Origin: Flavobacteriales bacterium UBA4585
GTDB taxonomy: Bacteria; Bacteroidota; Bacteroidia; Flavobacteriales; Schleiferiaceae
Direction of reading: 5' to 3'
Assembly: GCA_949487015.1 (NCBI GenBank)
Contig: CATAQZ010000027.1
Coordinates: 1-18,942 of the forward strand
Length of the DNA: 18,942 bases
How positions within the stretch are numbered: position 1 is the stretch's first letter; each line of letters opens with the position of its first letter. Shown here piece after piece: positions 7,620-14,639 of the stretch. Under the pieces are notes generated by a model. That model made no database searches and was not told where the DNA came from. It saw only the letters and a list, made by a program, of their open reading frames with translations. Both the position numbers and the translations under genes were made by a program.

Positions 7620-8636
7620 ATGTACAAATCCATCATTCGTCCCATACTTTTTAAGCTTAATGCAGAACAAGCACATCATTTCACGTTTAAAACGTTGAAG
7701 ATTGCCTTTAAGATTCCAGGGATAAGTAATCTAGTAAACGCTTTTTTCGGCTCAATACAAGGGCATGAGAAAGAAGTGATGGGATTACAGTTTAAGAATC
7801 CTGTAGGTTTAGCGGCGGGATTCGATAAGGATGCTAAGCTCTACAATGAGCTTAGTGCTTTTGGCTTTGGCTTCATAGAAATCGGCACACTAACCCCAAA
7901 ACCTCAAGCAGGGAATCCAAAACCACGTTTATTTCGTCTAGTCGAAGATGAATCTGTGATCAATAGAATGGGGTTTAATAACGGTGGCCTAGATGAAGCG
8001 GTTTTGCGCTTAGCCAAAAAGAAAACCGATATCATCATAGGCGGTAACATAGGAAAAAACAAAGTGACACCTAATAAAGAAGCAATTTCAGATTACCTGA
8101 AAGGGGTCGAAGCTTTGCACGGAGTTGTGGATTATTTTGTGGTTAATGTTAGTTCCCCAAACACCCCTAATTTACGTGAATTACAGGAGAAGGCGCCCTT
8201 AATGGCATTGCTTAGTGAAGTTAAAGCTTTGAATGATAAGCTAGGTCGTAAGCCTCTGATGCTGAAGATAGCACCAGATTTAACAGAAGGTCAATTAGAC
8301 GACATCATTTCTATTATAAACTCCTTAAAGTTAGACGGTATCGTAGCTACGAATACAACGGTAGCTAGGTCGGGATTAAAGACGTCCGCGCAAAAAGTAG
8401 AGGCCATGGGAGCAGGTGGTCTGAGCGGTAAAGTTCTAAAAGCAAGGAGTACGGAAGTAGTCAAGTATTTGCGGGAGAAATTAGATGATAACATCGCCAT
8501 TATCGCGGTTGGCGGCGTGTTTACGGGTGATGATGCGCGCGAAAAGTTAAATGCAGGTGCAGATTTAGTACAAGTATGGTCGGGTTTCTTGTATGAAGGT
8601 CCAGCAATGGTCCGCCGTATGCTCCGCAATTTGTAA
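7620..8636 (+). CDS. pyrD: Dihydroorotate dehydrogenase (quinone), class 2
   Basis: A 338-residue FMN enzyme of pyrimidine biosynthesis that oxidises dihydroorotate to orotate with quinone at the inner membrane. The N-terminal helical segment (about 1-45, MYKSIIRPILFKLNAEQAHH) is the class 2 membrane/quinone-binding extension. FMN and substrate motifs follow: AAGFDKDA (65-72), EIGTLTPKPQAGNPKPRLFR (87-106), INRMGFNNGG, and VNVSSPNTPNLRE, in which the Ser before PNT (about 179) is the class 2 catalytic base. GGVFTGDDA and LVQVWSGFLYEGP close the barrel. Its ATG follows the smpB stop directly, so co-transcription is likely. Confidence 0.96.
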   Translation: MYKSIIRPILFKLNAEQAHHFTFKTLKIAFKIPGISNLVNAFFGSIQGHEKEVMGLQFKNPVGLAAGFDKDAKLYNELSAFGFGFIEIGTLTPKPQAGNPKPRLFRLVEDESVINRMGFNNGGLDEAVLRLAKKKTDIIIGGNIGKNKVTPNKEAISDYLKGVEALHGVVDYFVVNVSSPNTPNLRELQEKAPLMALLSEVKALNDKLGRKPLMLKIAPDLTEGQLDDIISIINSLKLDGIVATNTTVARSGLKTSAQKVEAMGAGGLSGKVLKARSTEVVKYLREKLDDNIAIIAVGGVFTGDDAREKLNAGADLVQVWSGFLYEGPAMVRRMLRNL

Positions 8637-8667
8637 ATTAGAGGCGGAACCCATCTAACCCACTCTA

Positions 8668-9534
8668 ATGACCACTATCTCAATCGTTGAATGTCCTCGA
8701 GACGCTTGGCAAGGATTTCATGATTTTATTCCTACCTCGGAAAAAATCAAACACCTTAAAACCTTAATGCATTGTGGTTTCCATACCATAGATGCTGGCA
8801 GTTTTGTCAGCCCTCGAGCAATGCCACAAATGGCTGATGCACATGAACTATTTTCGGCCTTGGAAGAATCTCGGGAAAAATCGCAGACAAAGCTCTTAAG
8901 TATTGTTGCTAGTGAGGGAGGAGCCGGTCGGGCAGCTGAATTCAGTCATATTGATTCCTGGGGTTATCCATTCAGTGTCAGCGAAATTTTTCAAGAGCGC
9001 AATAGCAGGAAGACAATACAAAATGCTATTGAAGATCTCAAGCGTGTTAAAGAATTGGCGTTGAAGTCTAATGTTGAATTGGTTGTTTACCTAAGTATGG
9101 CTTTTGGGAATCCCTACGGCGAGGATTATCACACCGATCTGGTTTTAGAGCGCCTCGAAGAAGCCTTAATATGTGGAGCAGACATTATTTCGCTGAGTGA
9201 TACTACAGGTCAAGGCAGTACGGATAAGGTGATTCATTTATGTACGCTAATGAAGAAGCACAGCACAGTTCCATGGGGCGCCCATATGCACAGTACCTAC
9301 GATACAGCTGGTGAAAAAGCTTTAGCAGCCCTTAGTGCAGGGTGTGAGCGTATCGATACGGCCTTAAAAGGTTTCGGAGGTTGTCCTTTTGCTTCTGACC
9401 AATTGATTGGTAACATGCCGACGGAAAAAGTTTTGAGTGCGCTGACACATGCCAACATAGCGCACACGTTGGATCCATTATACATAGAAAGTGCATATAA
9501 TAGTGCAGTAGAGGTTTTAGGGCGCTATTCTTAG
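8668..9534 (+). CDS. Hydroxymethylglutaryl-CoA lyase-like protein
   Basis: A 288-residue HMGL-like TIM-barrel protein that probably cleaves 3-hydroxy-3-methylglutaryl-CoA to acetoacetate and acetyl-CoA, the last step of leucine degradation. ECPRDAWQGF (8-17) supplies the catalytic Arg11 and metal-binding Asp12, and HMHSTYDTA carries the metal ligands His206 and His208. The glycine-rich loop GFGGCPFA contains the signature Cys239 of HMG-CoA lyases and separates it from homocitrate and isopropylmalate synthases. The N-terminal motif differs from the usual VGPRDGLQNE, so a related acyl-CoA lyase cannot be excluded. It begins 31 nt after pyrD, and its stop codon lies one base before the B12 riboswitch promoter box. 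Confidence 0.85.
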   Translation: MTTISIVECPRDAWQGFHDFIPTSEKIKHLKTLMHCGFHTIDAGSFVSPRAMPQMADAHELFSALEESREKSQTKLLSIVASEGGAGRAAEFSHIDSWGYPFSVSEIFQERNSRKTIQNAIEDLKRVKELALKSNVELVVYLSMAFGNPYGEDYHTDLVLERLEEALICGADIISLSDTTGQGSTDKVIHLCTLMKKHSTVPWGAHMHSTYDTAGEKALAALSAGCERIDTALKGFGGCPFASDQLIGNMPTEKVLSALTHANIAHTLDPLYIESAYNSAVEVLGRYS

Positions 9535-9535
9535 T

Positions 9536-9543
9536 TATCTTTG
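9536..9543 (+). promoter_or_regulatory. Promoter -7 box of the B12 riboswitch operon
   Basis: TATCTTTG is a perfect TAnnTTTG match located immediately after the preceding gene. Transcription would begin near 9547-9551, just before the first paired region of the cobalamin riboswitch. An imperfect T-rich -33 region (GGTTTTAG) lies at 9513-9520. Confidence 0.6.
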
Positions 9544-9545
9544 CA

Positions 9546-9735
9546 GGGTAGGCTGTATGCGGGAACGCATACTTAAAAAGGAACTCGGTTGAAGTCCGGG
9601 GCTTTGCCAGAAGCTGTAACTCGTGATGAAGCTATTCAAAAACCACTGCAATTGCGGGAAGGTGGGTAGTGGAGTGGGAAGCCAGAATACTTGGCCTACA
9701 CTAACCTTAAATGGTGCTCTGGGGCAAGCACTGGT
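9546..9735 (+). ncRNA. Cobalamin (adenosylcobalamin-type) riboswitch
   Basis: This cis-acting RNA leader senses vitamin B12 and should lower expression of the downstream uptake genes when B12 is plentiful. Landmarks: a 7-bp hairpin GTATGCG/CGCATAC with a GGAA loop (9555-9572); the conserved core AAAAAGGAACTCGGTTGAAG followed by TCC (9575-9597); AGCTGTAAC (9612-9620); CCACTGC (9643-9649), which can pair with GTAGTGG (9666-9672); GCGGGAAGGTG (9654-9664); and the B12-box-like GTGGGAAGCCAGAATACTTG followed by GCC (9675-9696). A small downstream hairpin GTGCT/AGCAC (9714-9718 with 9727-9731) lies 10 nt before the btuB ATG and may be the expression platform acting on translation. No strong terminator was seen. 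Confidence 0.93.
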
Positions 9736-9740
9736 GCGTA

Positions 9741-11516
9741 ATGAAGAACCTGATCGTTTCAGTTTTACTACTACTGACGCCTGTGCTGCTCTATAGCCAG
9801 GTTGATACGCTATGGACGGCGAATATCTTGAGTAAAAATCTCCGTTTAAAAGAAATTAAAACACAGGCAGACTCATTGGTAGCTGAACTTAGCAGTGCAT
9901 CCACTTATCTGACAAAAGACAGTCGTTTTATTTTAAAGCAGTATTCTCCCGGTAGTGTGGTCACATCATCTTTTGGAGGTGCATCATCGGAACAGAGCCG
10001 TGTTTTATGGGACGGCATAGACATTAGTAGTATGGCTTCGGGTGTACTCGACCTTAGTTTGATTCCGGCCTCAATGTTGAGTAGTTCGGCATTGTATGAT
10101 GGTATTAATGGCGGTGCGATTGCGCCAATGGGTTCAGTAGGAGCATTAAATTTAACCGCTAGGATTCCCAAAGGTCGCGGTACGAGTACTCTTTTTTCAG
10201 CATCGAGCATTGGTGATCGGGGCTTTTTCGGCCATTCTTGGGGGAACATAGGAACGGTCCGGTACCAAAGTTCTTTAAGAAGTATCGCGGGAACGAACAA
10301 CTATCCGTATACCATAGGCAATTTAAGCGGTGTGCTTAGCGGAAATAGCTACAATGACTTGACCTATCTGCAGTCGTTCGAGGGTAAGTTGTCGAAATGG
10401 AATTGGCAATCTACTCTTTGGTATACCCTGAGCGAGAAGGACAATAGTGGCTCAGTGTTGACACCTGAGTACATTAACCACCTCGAAGATGAAGTGTTGC
10501 GTTTTAAATATGCACTTAGAAATCGGTCGAATCAATGGCAAGTCTACCTCAGTAAAGAATGGCAAGCTTATACAGATACGAATTCACCCTGGATCATACA
10601 GGATACAAATACATATTCGCAAGCTACTTTGCAGTATTCGTACCGATCGAAGCATCAAGAGTTATTTGTTACAGCAAATTACTTTGGTGCTGATGGATCT
10701 AACCGTAATGCTCTTTCCTTCTTGCCACATGTTTTATACAACTATAGTCTGTCAAAGAAGGATAGAGTGGTATTGAAAGGTGCCGGTTATCAAAACAACG
10801 CGTATTTTGGTGCGCATTATGCTCGAACGGCTTCTTCGGGCAATTTTCAAAATCAGTTCGCTCTAGGAACTTATTACCGTTTACCGACGCTCAATGAATT
10901 GTATTGGAATCCTGGAGGCAATCCTGATCTTGATGCTGAACGTTCGTACGGTATGAAGTATTCACTGCGTCGAAAAGGCGATTTCAGGTTGAACCTAAGT
11001 ACGGATCAATTGTATTATGATAAAATGATACAGTGGGCCCCTGGAACATCAGGAAACTGGTCTCCACAAAATTATTATTCCGTTTATACAAGTTCTACAA
11101 CAATGATCCTAGCGAGGAATTGGGCAAAATTTAATGCGAATCTGAACCTTACTCATCAATATTCCAGGATCCTTGCGACGATGAATAATGATCCAGCGAT
11201 TGTAGGTAAATCGCTTATATATCGACCTGATCTTCAAGCGGTGTTCACCTCTGAATTTAAGCTGATAAAAGGCACGCTTCAGCTGAGAGGCTTTTACACA
11301 GGTTTACGTCATACACTTCGGGATAATAGTGCAGTAGGAGAGATTTCGGCACAGTATTGGTGTGCATTAGCTTATACTTTATCTGGGGCAAATAATCGTT
11401 GGAATTTGTTGCTTCAAGTTGATAATGTATTTAACAATGAAAGACAATATTATCAGTACTTCCCAATGCCTGGGCGGTCCATCAATATAAATTTAAAACT
11501 CAATTCAAAACGATGA
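9741..11516 (+). CDS. btuB: TonB-dependent outer-membrane receptor, BtuB-like (cobalamin uptake)
   Basis: A 591-residue outer-membrane transporter, close in length to E. coli BtuB, expected to import cobalamin with energy from TonB-ExbBD. I chose the ATG at 9741 because it gives a clean signal peptide (MKNLIVSVLLLLTPVLLYSQ). The longer frame from 9711 would start inside the riboswitch hairpin. Right after the signal, VDTLWTAN resembles the BtuB TonB box. A plug domain follows (VLWDGIDISSM, SLIPASML, GGAIAPMGSVGALNL). The remainder is aromatic-rich beta barrel, with a typical late segment TYYRLPTLNELYWNPGGNPD and a final strand ending SININLKLNSKR. It lacks the N-terminal carboxypeptidase-like domain of SusC-type receptors. 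The cobalamin riboswitch and the overlapping lipoprotein gene (ATGA, 11513-11516) support the B12 assignment. Confidence 0.88.
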   Translation: MKNLIVSVLLLLTPVLLYSQVDTLWTANILSKNLRLKEIKTQADSLVAELSSASTYLTKDSRFILKQYSPGSVVTSSFGGASSEQSRVLWDGIDISSMASGVLDLSLIPASMLSSSALYDGINGGAIAPMGSVGALNLTARIPKGRGTSTLFSASSIGDRGFFGHSWGNIGTVRYQSSLRSIAGTNNYPYTIGNLSGVLSGNSYNDLTYLQSFEGKLSKWNWQSTLWYTLSEKDNSGSVLTPEYINHLEDEVLRFKYALRNRSNQWQVYLSKEWQAYTDTNSPWIIQDTNTYSQATLQYSYRSKHQELFVTANYFGADGSNRNALSFLPHVLYNYSLSKKDRVVLKGAGYQNNAYFGAHYARTASSGNFQNQFALGTYYRLPTLNELYWNPGGNPDLDAERSYGMKYSLRRKGDFRLNLSTDQLYYDKMIQWAPGTSGNWSPQNYYSVYTSSTTMILARNWAKFNANLNLTHQYSRILATMNNDPAIVGKSLIYRPDLQAVFTSEFKLIKGTLQLRGFYTGLRHTLRDNSAVGEISAQYWCALAYTLSGANNRWNLLLQVDNVFNNERQYYQYFPMPGRSININLKLNSKR

Positions 11517-12532
11517 AAAAAATATCTCTATTGGTAATAGTAGCTGCTTCTGCAAGCTTTGCTATAAGTTGTACTCCAGCAGAAACACCATCTGGCGCTT
11601 CAGGGGTCTATACTGACTTACATTTGATTTTAAATGAAGGTCCCTTTGGCTCAGGATCGGGCTCAATCACTGCGTACAGCGAAGACACCCTTATTCAGAA
11701 TGCTTTTTCTGTAGAAAATGGATTCCCATTAGGCAATGTTGCTCAGCATATGATCGAATCGGATTCTATGCTTTATATCGCCATGAACAATAGTAATACT
11801 ATTCATGGGATTAATCGAAATACCCTAAAGCACAGTTGGTCTTCTACGATTGAACAACCCCGCTATTTAGCTTCAGACGGTAGTCGATTATTCGTGTCAA
11901 ACTGGAAGGATTCTTCTATCTATGTGTTGGATAAAACGAATGGAAGTTTAGTCGATAGTATAGATATGGGACATTACACAGAGCAATTGACCATTTTTAA
12001 TAATAAACTATTTGCTGGAGTCGGTACCTATGAAGGGCCATGGACATTAGCAGAAATTGATTTGGGGACGTTTGATGTTAAGCATCATGCCATTGGGGAT
12101 GTACCGAACTCATTTGCTGTTATTGGAAATGATCTCTTTGTTTTATGCAGCGGAGACGAGAACTTCGGTATAGGTGGTGATACACCAGCAAGCATCTGGA
12201 AGTACGAGGGCTATTCTAACGGTGCTACTGAAATTGCCGCACCGAGCAATACTAGTAAGCATGCAATTGGCTTTTCTTCAGATGGAACGGACGCATATTT
12301 TTTAAATGCGTCTTATGATGGCGCTATTGTAAAATGGACCCCTGGTCAAAATTGGCCAACATCAACATTGACCTTGCCTGGAGGTTACAATTTAAATTTC
12401 CACAATGGAAATCTATATTTCTTTGACGCTAAAGACTACGCAAGTAGCGGAGAGGTACGAACGTACTCCACAACGGGTAGTCTTATCGAAACCATCCCGG
12501 CAGGAGTTATTCCAAGACAAATTATTTATTAG
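11513..12532 (+). CDS. btuG: Beta-propeller surface lipoprotein, BtuG-like (B12 capture)
   Basis: A 339-residue lipoprotein: MKKISLLVIVAASASFAISC with the lipidated cysteine at 20, then TPAETPSG. The rest reads as YncE/DUF5074-like beta-propeller repeats, with recurring patterns such as MLYIAMNNSNTIHGINRNT, RLFVSNWKDSSIYVLDKTNG and KLFAGVGTYEGPWTLAEIDL, and it ends PRQIIY. In Bacteroides the surface lipoprotein BtuG is a seven-bladed propeller that binds B12 with very high affinity and caps BtuB. The same gene order under a B12 riboswitch makes that role likely here. The family match is by fold and context, not residue-level proof. The ATG overlaps the btuB stop (translational coupling). Its 3' end overlaps the convergent gene by 4 nt. 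Confidence 0.8.
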   Translation: MKKISLLVIVAASASFAISCTPAETPSGASGVYTDLHLILNEGPFGSGSGSITAYSEDTLIQNAFSVENGFPLGNVAQHMIESDSMLYIAMNNSNTIHGINRNTLKHSWSSTIEQPRYLASDGSRLFVSNWKDSSIYVLDKTNGSLVDSIDMGHYTEQLTIFNNKLFAGVGTYEGPWTLAEIDLGTFDVKHHAIGDVPNSFAVIGNDLFVLCSGDENFGIGGDTPASIWKYEGYSNGATEIAAPSNTSKHAIGFSSDGTDAYFLNASYDGAIVKWTPGQNWPTSTLTLPGGYNLNFHNGNLYFFDAKDYASSGEVRTYSTTGSLIETIPAGVIPRQIIY

Positions 12533-13053
12533 GCTTTAGCGGTAGCTACTAATTTGATCTCTGCAGCATAAGCAATAGCGCTAAACAATGCTGTGGAGAT
12601 CAATTCTGGTGCATAGAAGGGTAAGCCAGCCGCGTAGGTGGCTACTAACCCTGTTATTGTTCTAGGGAAAAGACTGAATTCGCTCAAAAAGACTCCTAGA
12701 TTGCTGAGCAAGAAAAATCCGATGGATCCAGCAACAAGCGCGATGATCCCCTTAGCACCTGTTTTCGCAAATCGACCGGCTACAGCGTAAAGTATAAAAC
12801 CAGCATACGTAAATAAAGAGCCCTTGTACATCAATACGAACGATCCAGAAGGATAGATGAAATTATTGATGAATAGGTCGCTCACCATTAGTACTCCAAA
12901 AGTCAACGCAATAATCTTAAAAAGACTCTTATTCTGATTGGCGCCCATGAATGCAAGCGCCCCCATAGCTGTAAAATTAGGATAATGCGGTGCAATACGC
13001 GAAATGAGCGCTGCGATTACGAGTCCAATTAAAACCTTATTCTTTGGTGTCAT
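12529..13053 (-). CDS. Small membrane protein, DUF6580/ECF S-component-like putative transporter
   Basis: A 174-residue, strongly hydrophobic protein with about five or six membrane segments (near 7-21, 45-62, 80-95, 102-123 and 133-168). The N-terminal signature SRIAPHYPNFTAMGALAFMG matches my recollection of the DUF6580 family of putative transporters, which resemble substrate-binding S components of ECF vitamin transporters. LMVSDLFINN in the third segment also fits. No ECF ATPase or T component and no BtuCDF are in view. It has no cysteine, unlike the BtuM type of B12 S component. It sits tail-to-tail with the BtuB-BtuG operon, so an inner-membrane role in B12 uptake is possible but unproven. 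Its gene follows an XRE regulator by 33 nt and has its own promoter box. Confidence 0.7.
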   Translation of the reverse strand: MTPKNKVLIGLVIAALISRIAPHYPNFTAMGALAFMGANQNKSLFKIIALTFGVLMVSDLFINNFIYPSGSFVLMYKGSLFTYAGFILYAVAGRFAKTGAKGIIALVAGSIGFFLLSNLGVFLSEFSLFPRTITGLVATYAAGLPFYAPELISTALFSAIAYAAEIKLVATAKA

Positions 13054-13071
13054 ATCTCTGTGAATTCTTCA

Positions 13072-13079
13072 CAAATATA
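13072..13079 (-). promoter_or_regulatory. Promoter -7 box of the DUF6580-like gene
   Basis: TATATTTG on the minus strand (13079-13072) is a perfect TAnnTTTG match, 18 nt before the ATG at 13053. It suggests that this gene has its own promoter in addition to any read-through from the XRE gene. The surrounding 12-mer AACGTATATTTG is repeated exactly at 16841-16830. Confidence 0.55.
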
Positions 13080-13086
13080 CGTTGAC

Positions 13087-13443
13087 TTACGCTTCTTTGG
13101 TATAGGTTTCCCAAGTTCCATTTGGATTTAATACCAACAATTTCTGTTTTATCACCTCTGAAGGGGTAGAGGATGGTGTGTTTACCTTCACGGGTTTATT
13201 GGGAATCGCTTCAAGAGGGCCTGTTTTGATTTTGTTCGACTGCTCTCCCGTTAATATATATCGTAGGTCTAGCTGATCGTCGAAGGCACACAGTTTTTGA
13301 ATCAGTTGAAGGTTAGGTTTATTTCTCCCGTTAAGAATATGTACGAGTGTAGGTCGGTTCATTCCAAGCGCATTTGCCATACTAGAAGGTGTGTGTCCTT
13401 CTGATTCCATGTAGACTTTTATACGTTGTACTATTTCCTCCAT
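13087..13443 (-). CDS. XRE-family helix-turn-helix regulator
   Basis: A 118-residue DNA-binding protein. Residues about 3-62 form a Cro/C1-type HTH: IVQRIKVYMESEGHTPSSMA, NALGMNRPTLVHILNGRNKP (recognition helix region), then LQLIQKLCAFDDQLDLRYILTGE, the usual closing phrase of this group. The C-terminal half (62-118) is polar, proline-containing and has no recognisable ligand domain, ending in LVLNPNGTWETYTKEA. The start at 13443 follows a perfect TACATTTG box by 5 nt. Direct TGTTTCA repeats within the promoter suggest autoregulation. The downstream neighbour on the same strand is the DUF6580-like membrane protein, a possible target. Target genes and signal are unknown. Confidence 0.87.
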   Translation of the reverse strand: MEEIVQRIKVYMESEGHTPSSMANALGMNRPTLVHILNGRNKPNLQLIQKLCAFDDQLDLRYILTGEQSNKIKTGPLEAIPNKPVKVNTPSSTPSEVIKQKLLVLNPNGTWETYTKEA

Positions 13444-13448
13444 AGTTA

Positions 13449-13480
13449 CAAATGTAATATAATTGAAACATATGAAACAA
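13449..13480 (-). promoter_or_regulatory. XRE promoter with candidate operator repeats
   Basis: On the minus strand: TTG (13480-13478) as -33 element, a 21-nt spacer, then a perfect -7 box TACATTTG (13456-13449), and five bases to the ATG at 13443. Two identical TGTTTCA direct repeats (13479-13473 and 13470-13464, 9-bp period) overlap the -33 element and the spacer, where a repressor would block RNA polymerase. The XRE protein encoded just downstream is the obvious candidate. Confidence 0.5.
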
Positions 13481-13599
13481 GGTGTTACAGTTGTATTTAC
13501 GCGAACTTACGTTCACTTAATTGCAAAGACCTCTATAGAAAGTGATACTTCACTTAAACACCTTTAAATTGTTGAAATAGAGTAAATTGAATTGAAATA
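13481..13599. other. Intergenic region with small inverted repeats
   Basis: Non-coding gap between the XRE promoter and the end of the PhoD-like gene. AAGTGA-TACT-TCACTT (13540-13555) is a perfect 6-bp inverted repeat. The 9-mer TTCACTTAA occurs twice (13512-13520 and 13549-13557). There is no T-tract to make a standard terminator, and no RNA gene is recognisable. It could be a weak terminator for the PhoD-like gene or a protein-binding site. Confidence 0.3.
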
Positions 13600-14574
13600 T
13601 CAGGGTGTTTCACGAAGAGAAAACAACACCGTTCCATTTGAATCATAGAGTCCTGCCTTCATCTGGCCATTGTTCGAGTCGCATAGTTTCAGTTGTAACA
13701 CTCCAAAATGTTGTGTATCGGTGGTCTTTTCGTGTATTCGTGTGTCGTTCTTTTCATTATCGTGAGGATGTGCATTAGCCGTGAGTGGTGAGGCGCATAC
13801 TTCAATGATAGACTTACCATTAATTACTGTTTCATTTATTTCACCGCTGTGGCGATCCCCGGTCAATACAATAGATTTTCCTGGCGATTCGGAGAGCCAC
13901 TGCAGCAACAAGGCACGTTCCTCAGGGTAGTTGCTCATATTCTCAAATACCTGTGCTGTGTTTAATAGTTGTCCTCCCATACAAATTATGTGGACTTGGG
14001 CTGTGGATTTTTTGAGTGTGTTTTGGAACCAATTCAATTGTTCAACACCAAAAACCGTGGGATTAGTTGAGTCCTTATTCGTTCTAAAGCTGCGATTGTC
14101 TAGGAGGTAGATGTCTACCTTGCCGTCAGCAAGCAACTTTCGCCCATAATAGCTTTGCTTGTTGGGTTGCGGATAATCGGGCTTCCAAAAGTCCTTAAAT
14201 GCCCTCATCGTAGTTGAAAAGCCTGTGAAGGTTGATAGATCACAATCGTTAGGGCCTGCATCATGATCGTCCCATATCGCTAAATGTTTGCTTTTACCCA
14301 GTAGGTCTTGAAATTCTGCCTGCCCGAAAACGGCATTATAACGTGCCATTGTGCTATCATAGCTGTTCCATTGCCCATTTTTGAGGTAAATGTTATCACC
14401 GAGCCAAATGAAATAGTCTAAACTATCTAGCGCGTTATTGAGCGTAGGTAGAAGATGTTGGGTTTGATTGGGTTCATTACAACTCCCGAAACCAATGGTG
14501 AGCACTTGTTCTTCAGGCGTGCAAGCTAAGTTGAGTATTAGCGTCGCTAGACAAGCGATTGTAAATTTTTTCAT
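13600..14574 (-). CDS. PhoD-like metallophosphatase lipoprotein
   Basis: A 324-residue alkaline phosphatase D-family enzyme, probably a phosphodiesterase or phosphatase in the periplasm or on the cell surface. The N-terminus MKKFTIACLATLILNLACTP is a lipoprotein signal with lipidated Cys18 (LNLAC). Metal-binding and catalytic blocks are present: GFGSC (28-32), FIWLGDNIYL (55-64, Asp60), AIWDDHDAGPNDCD (99-112) and VLTGDRHSGE (236-245, Asp240 and His242). LLDNRSFR (157-164) is another usual family marker. It lacks the long N-terminal Fn3-like domain of Bacillus PhoD, as is common in Bacteroidota homologues. It stands alone on its strand, 65 nt from the divergent M14 gene. Substrate is unknown; nothing marks it as phosphate-regulated. 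Confidence 0.9.
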   Translation of the reverse strand: MKKFTIACLATLILNLACTPEEQVLTIGFGSCNEPNQTQHLLPTLNNALDSLDYFIWLGDNIYLKNGQWNSYDSTMARYNAVFGQAEFQDLLGKSKHLAIWDDHDAGPNDCDLSTFTGFSTTMRAFKDFWKPDYPQPNKQSYYGRKLLADGKVDIYLLDNRSFRTNKDSTNPTVFGVEQLNWFQNTLKKSTAQVHIICMGGQLLNTAQVFENMSNYPEERALLLQWLSESPGKSIVLTGDRHSGEINETVINGKSIIEVCASPLTANAHPHDNEKNDTRIHEKTTDTQHFGVLQLKLCDSNNGQMKAGLYDSNGTVLFSLRETP

Positions 14575-14639
14575 AGCACGTAGATATATAGATGAGCAAT
14601 TCGCGTTTGTGCGTTAACTTCACCTTTAAAATTACGGGA

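Noticed and set aside
9711..9740. Longer btuB start at 9711
   Set aside because: It lies inside the hairpin of the riboswitch expression region and adds residues (MVLWGKHWCV) before an otherwise perfect signal peptide that starts at 9741.
9905..10300. 131-residue frame opposite btuB
   Set aside because: Antisense shadow of the plug-domain region with no promoter or family pattern.
13540..13555. Inverted repeat as a strong terminator for the PhoD-like gene
   Set aside because: It has only a 6-bp AT-rich stem, no T-tract and lies 45 nt past the stop codon; kept only as a weak structure in the intergenic entry.
14592..14639. Longer start of the M14 gene
   Set aside because: It would leave only 17 nt to the divergent PhoD-like gene, too little for two promoters; the extra residues show no signal peptide or family similarity.
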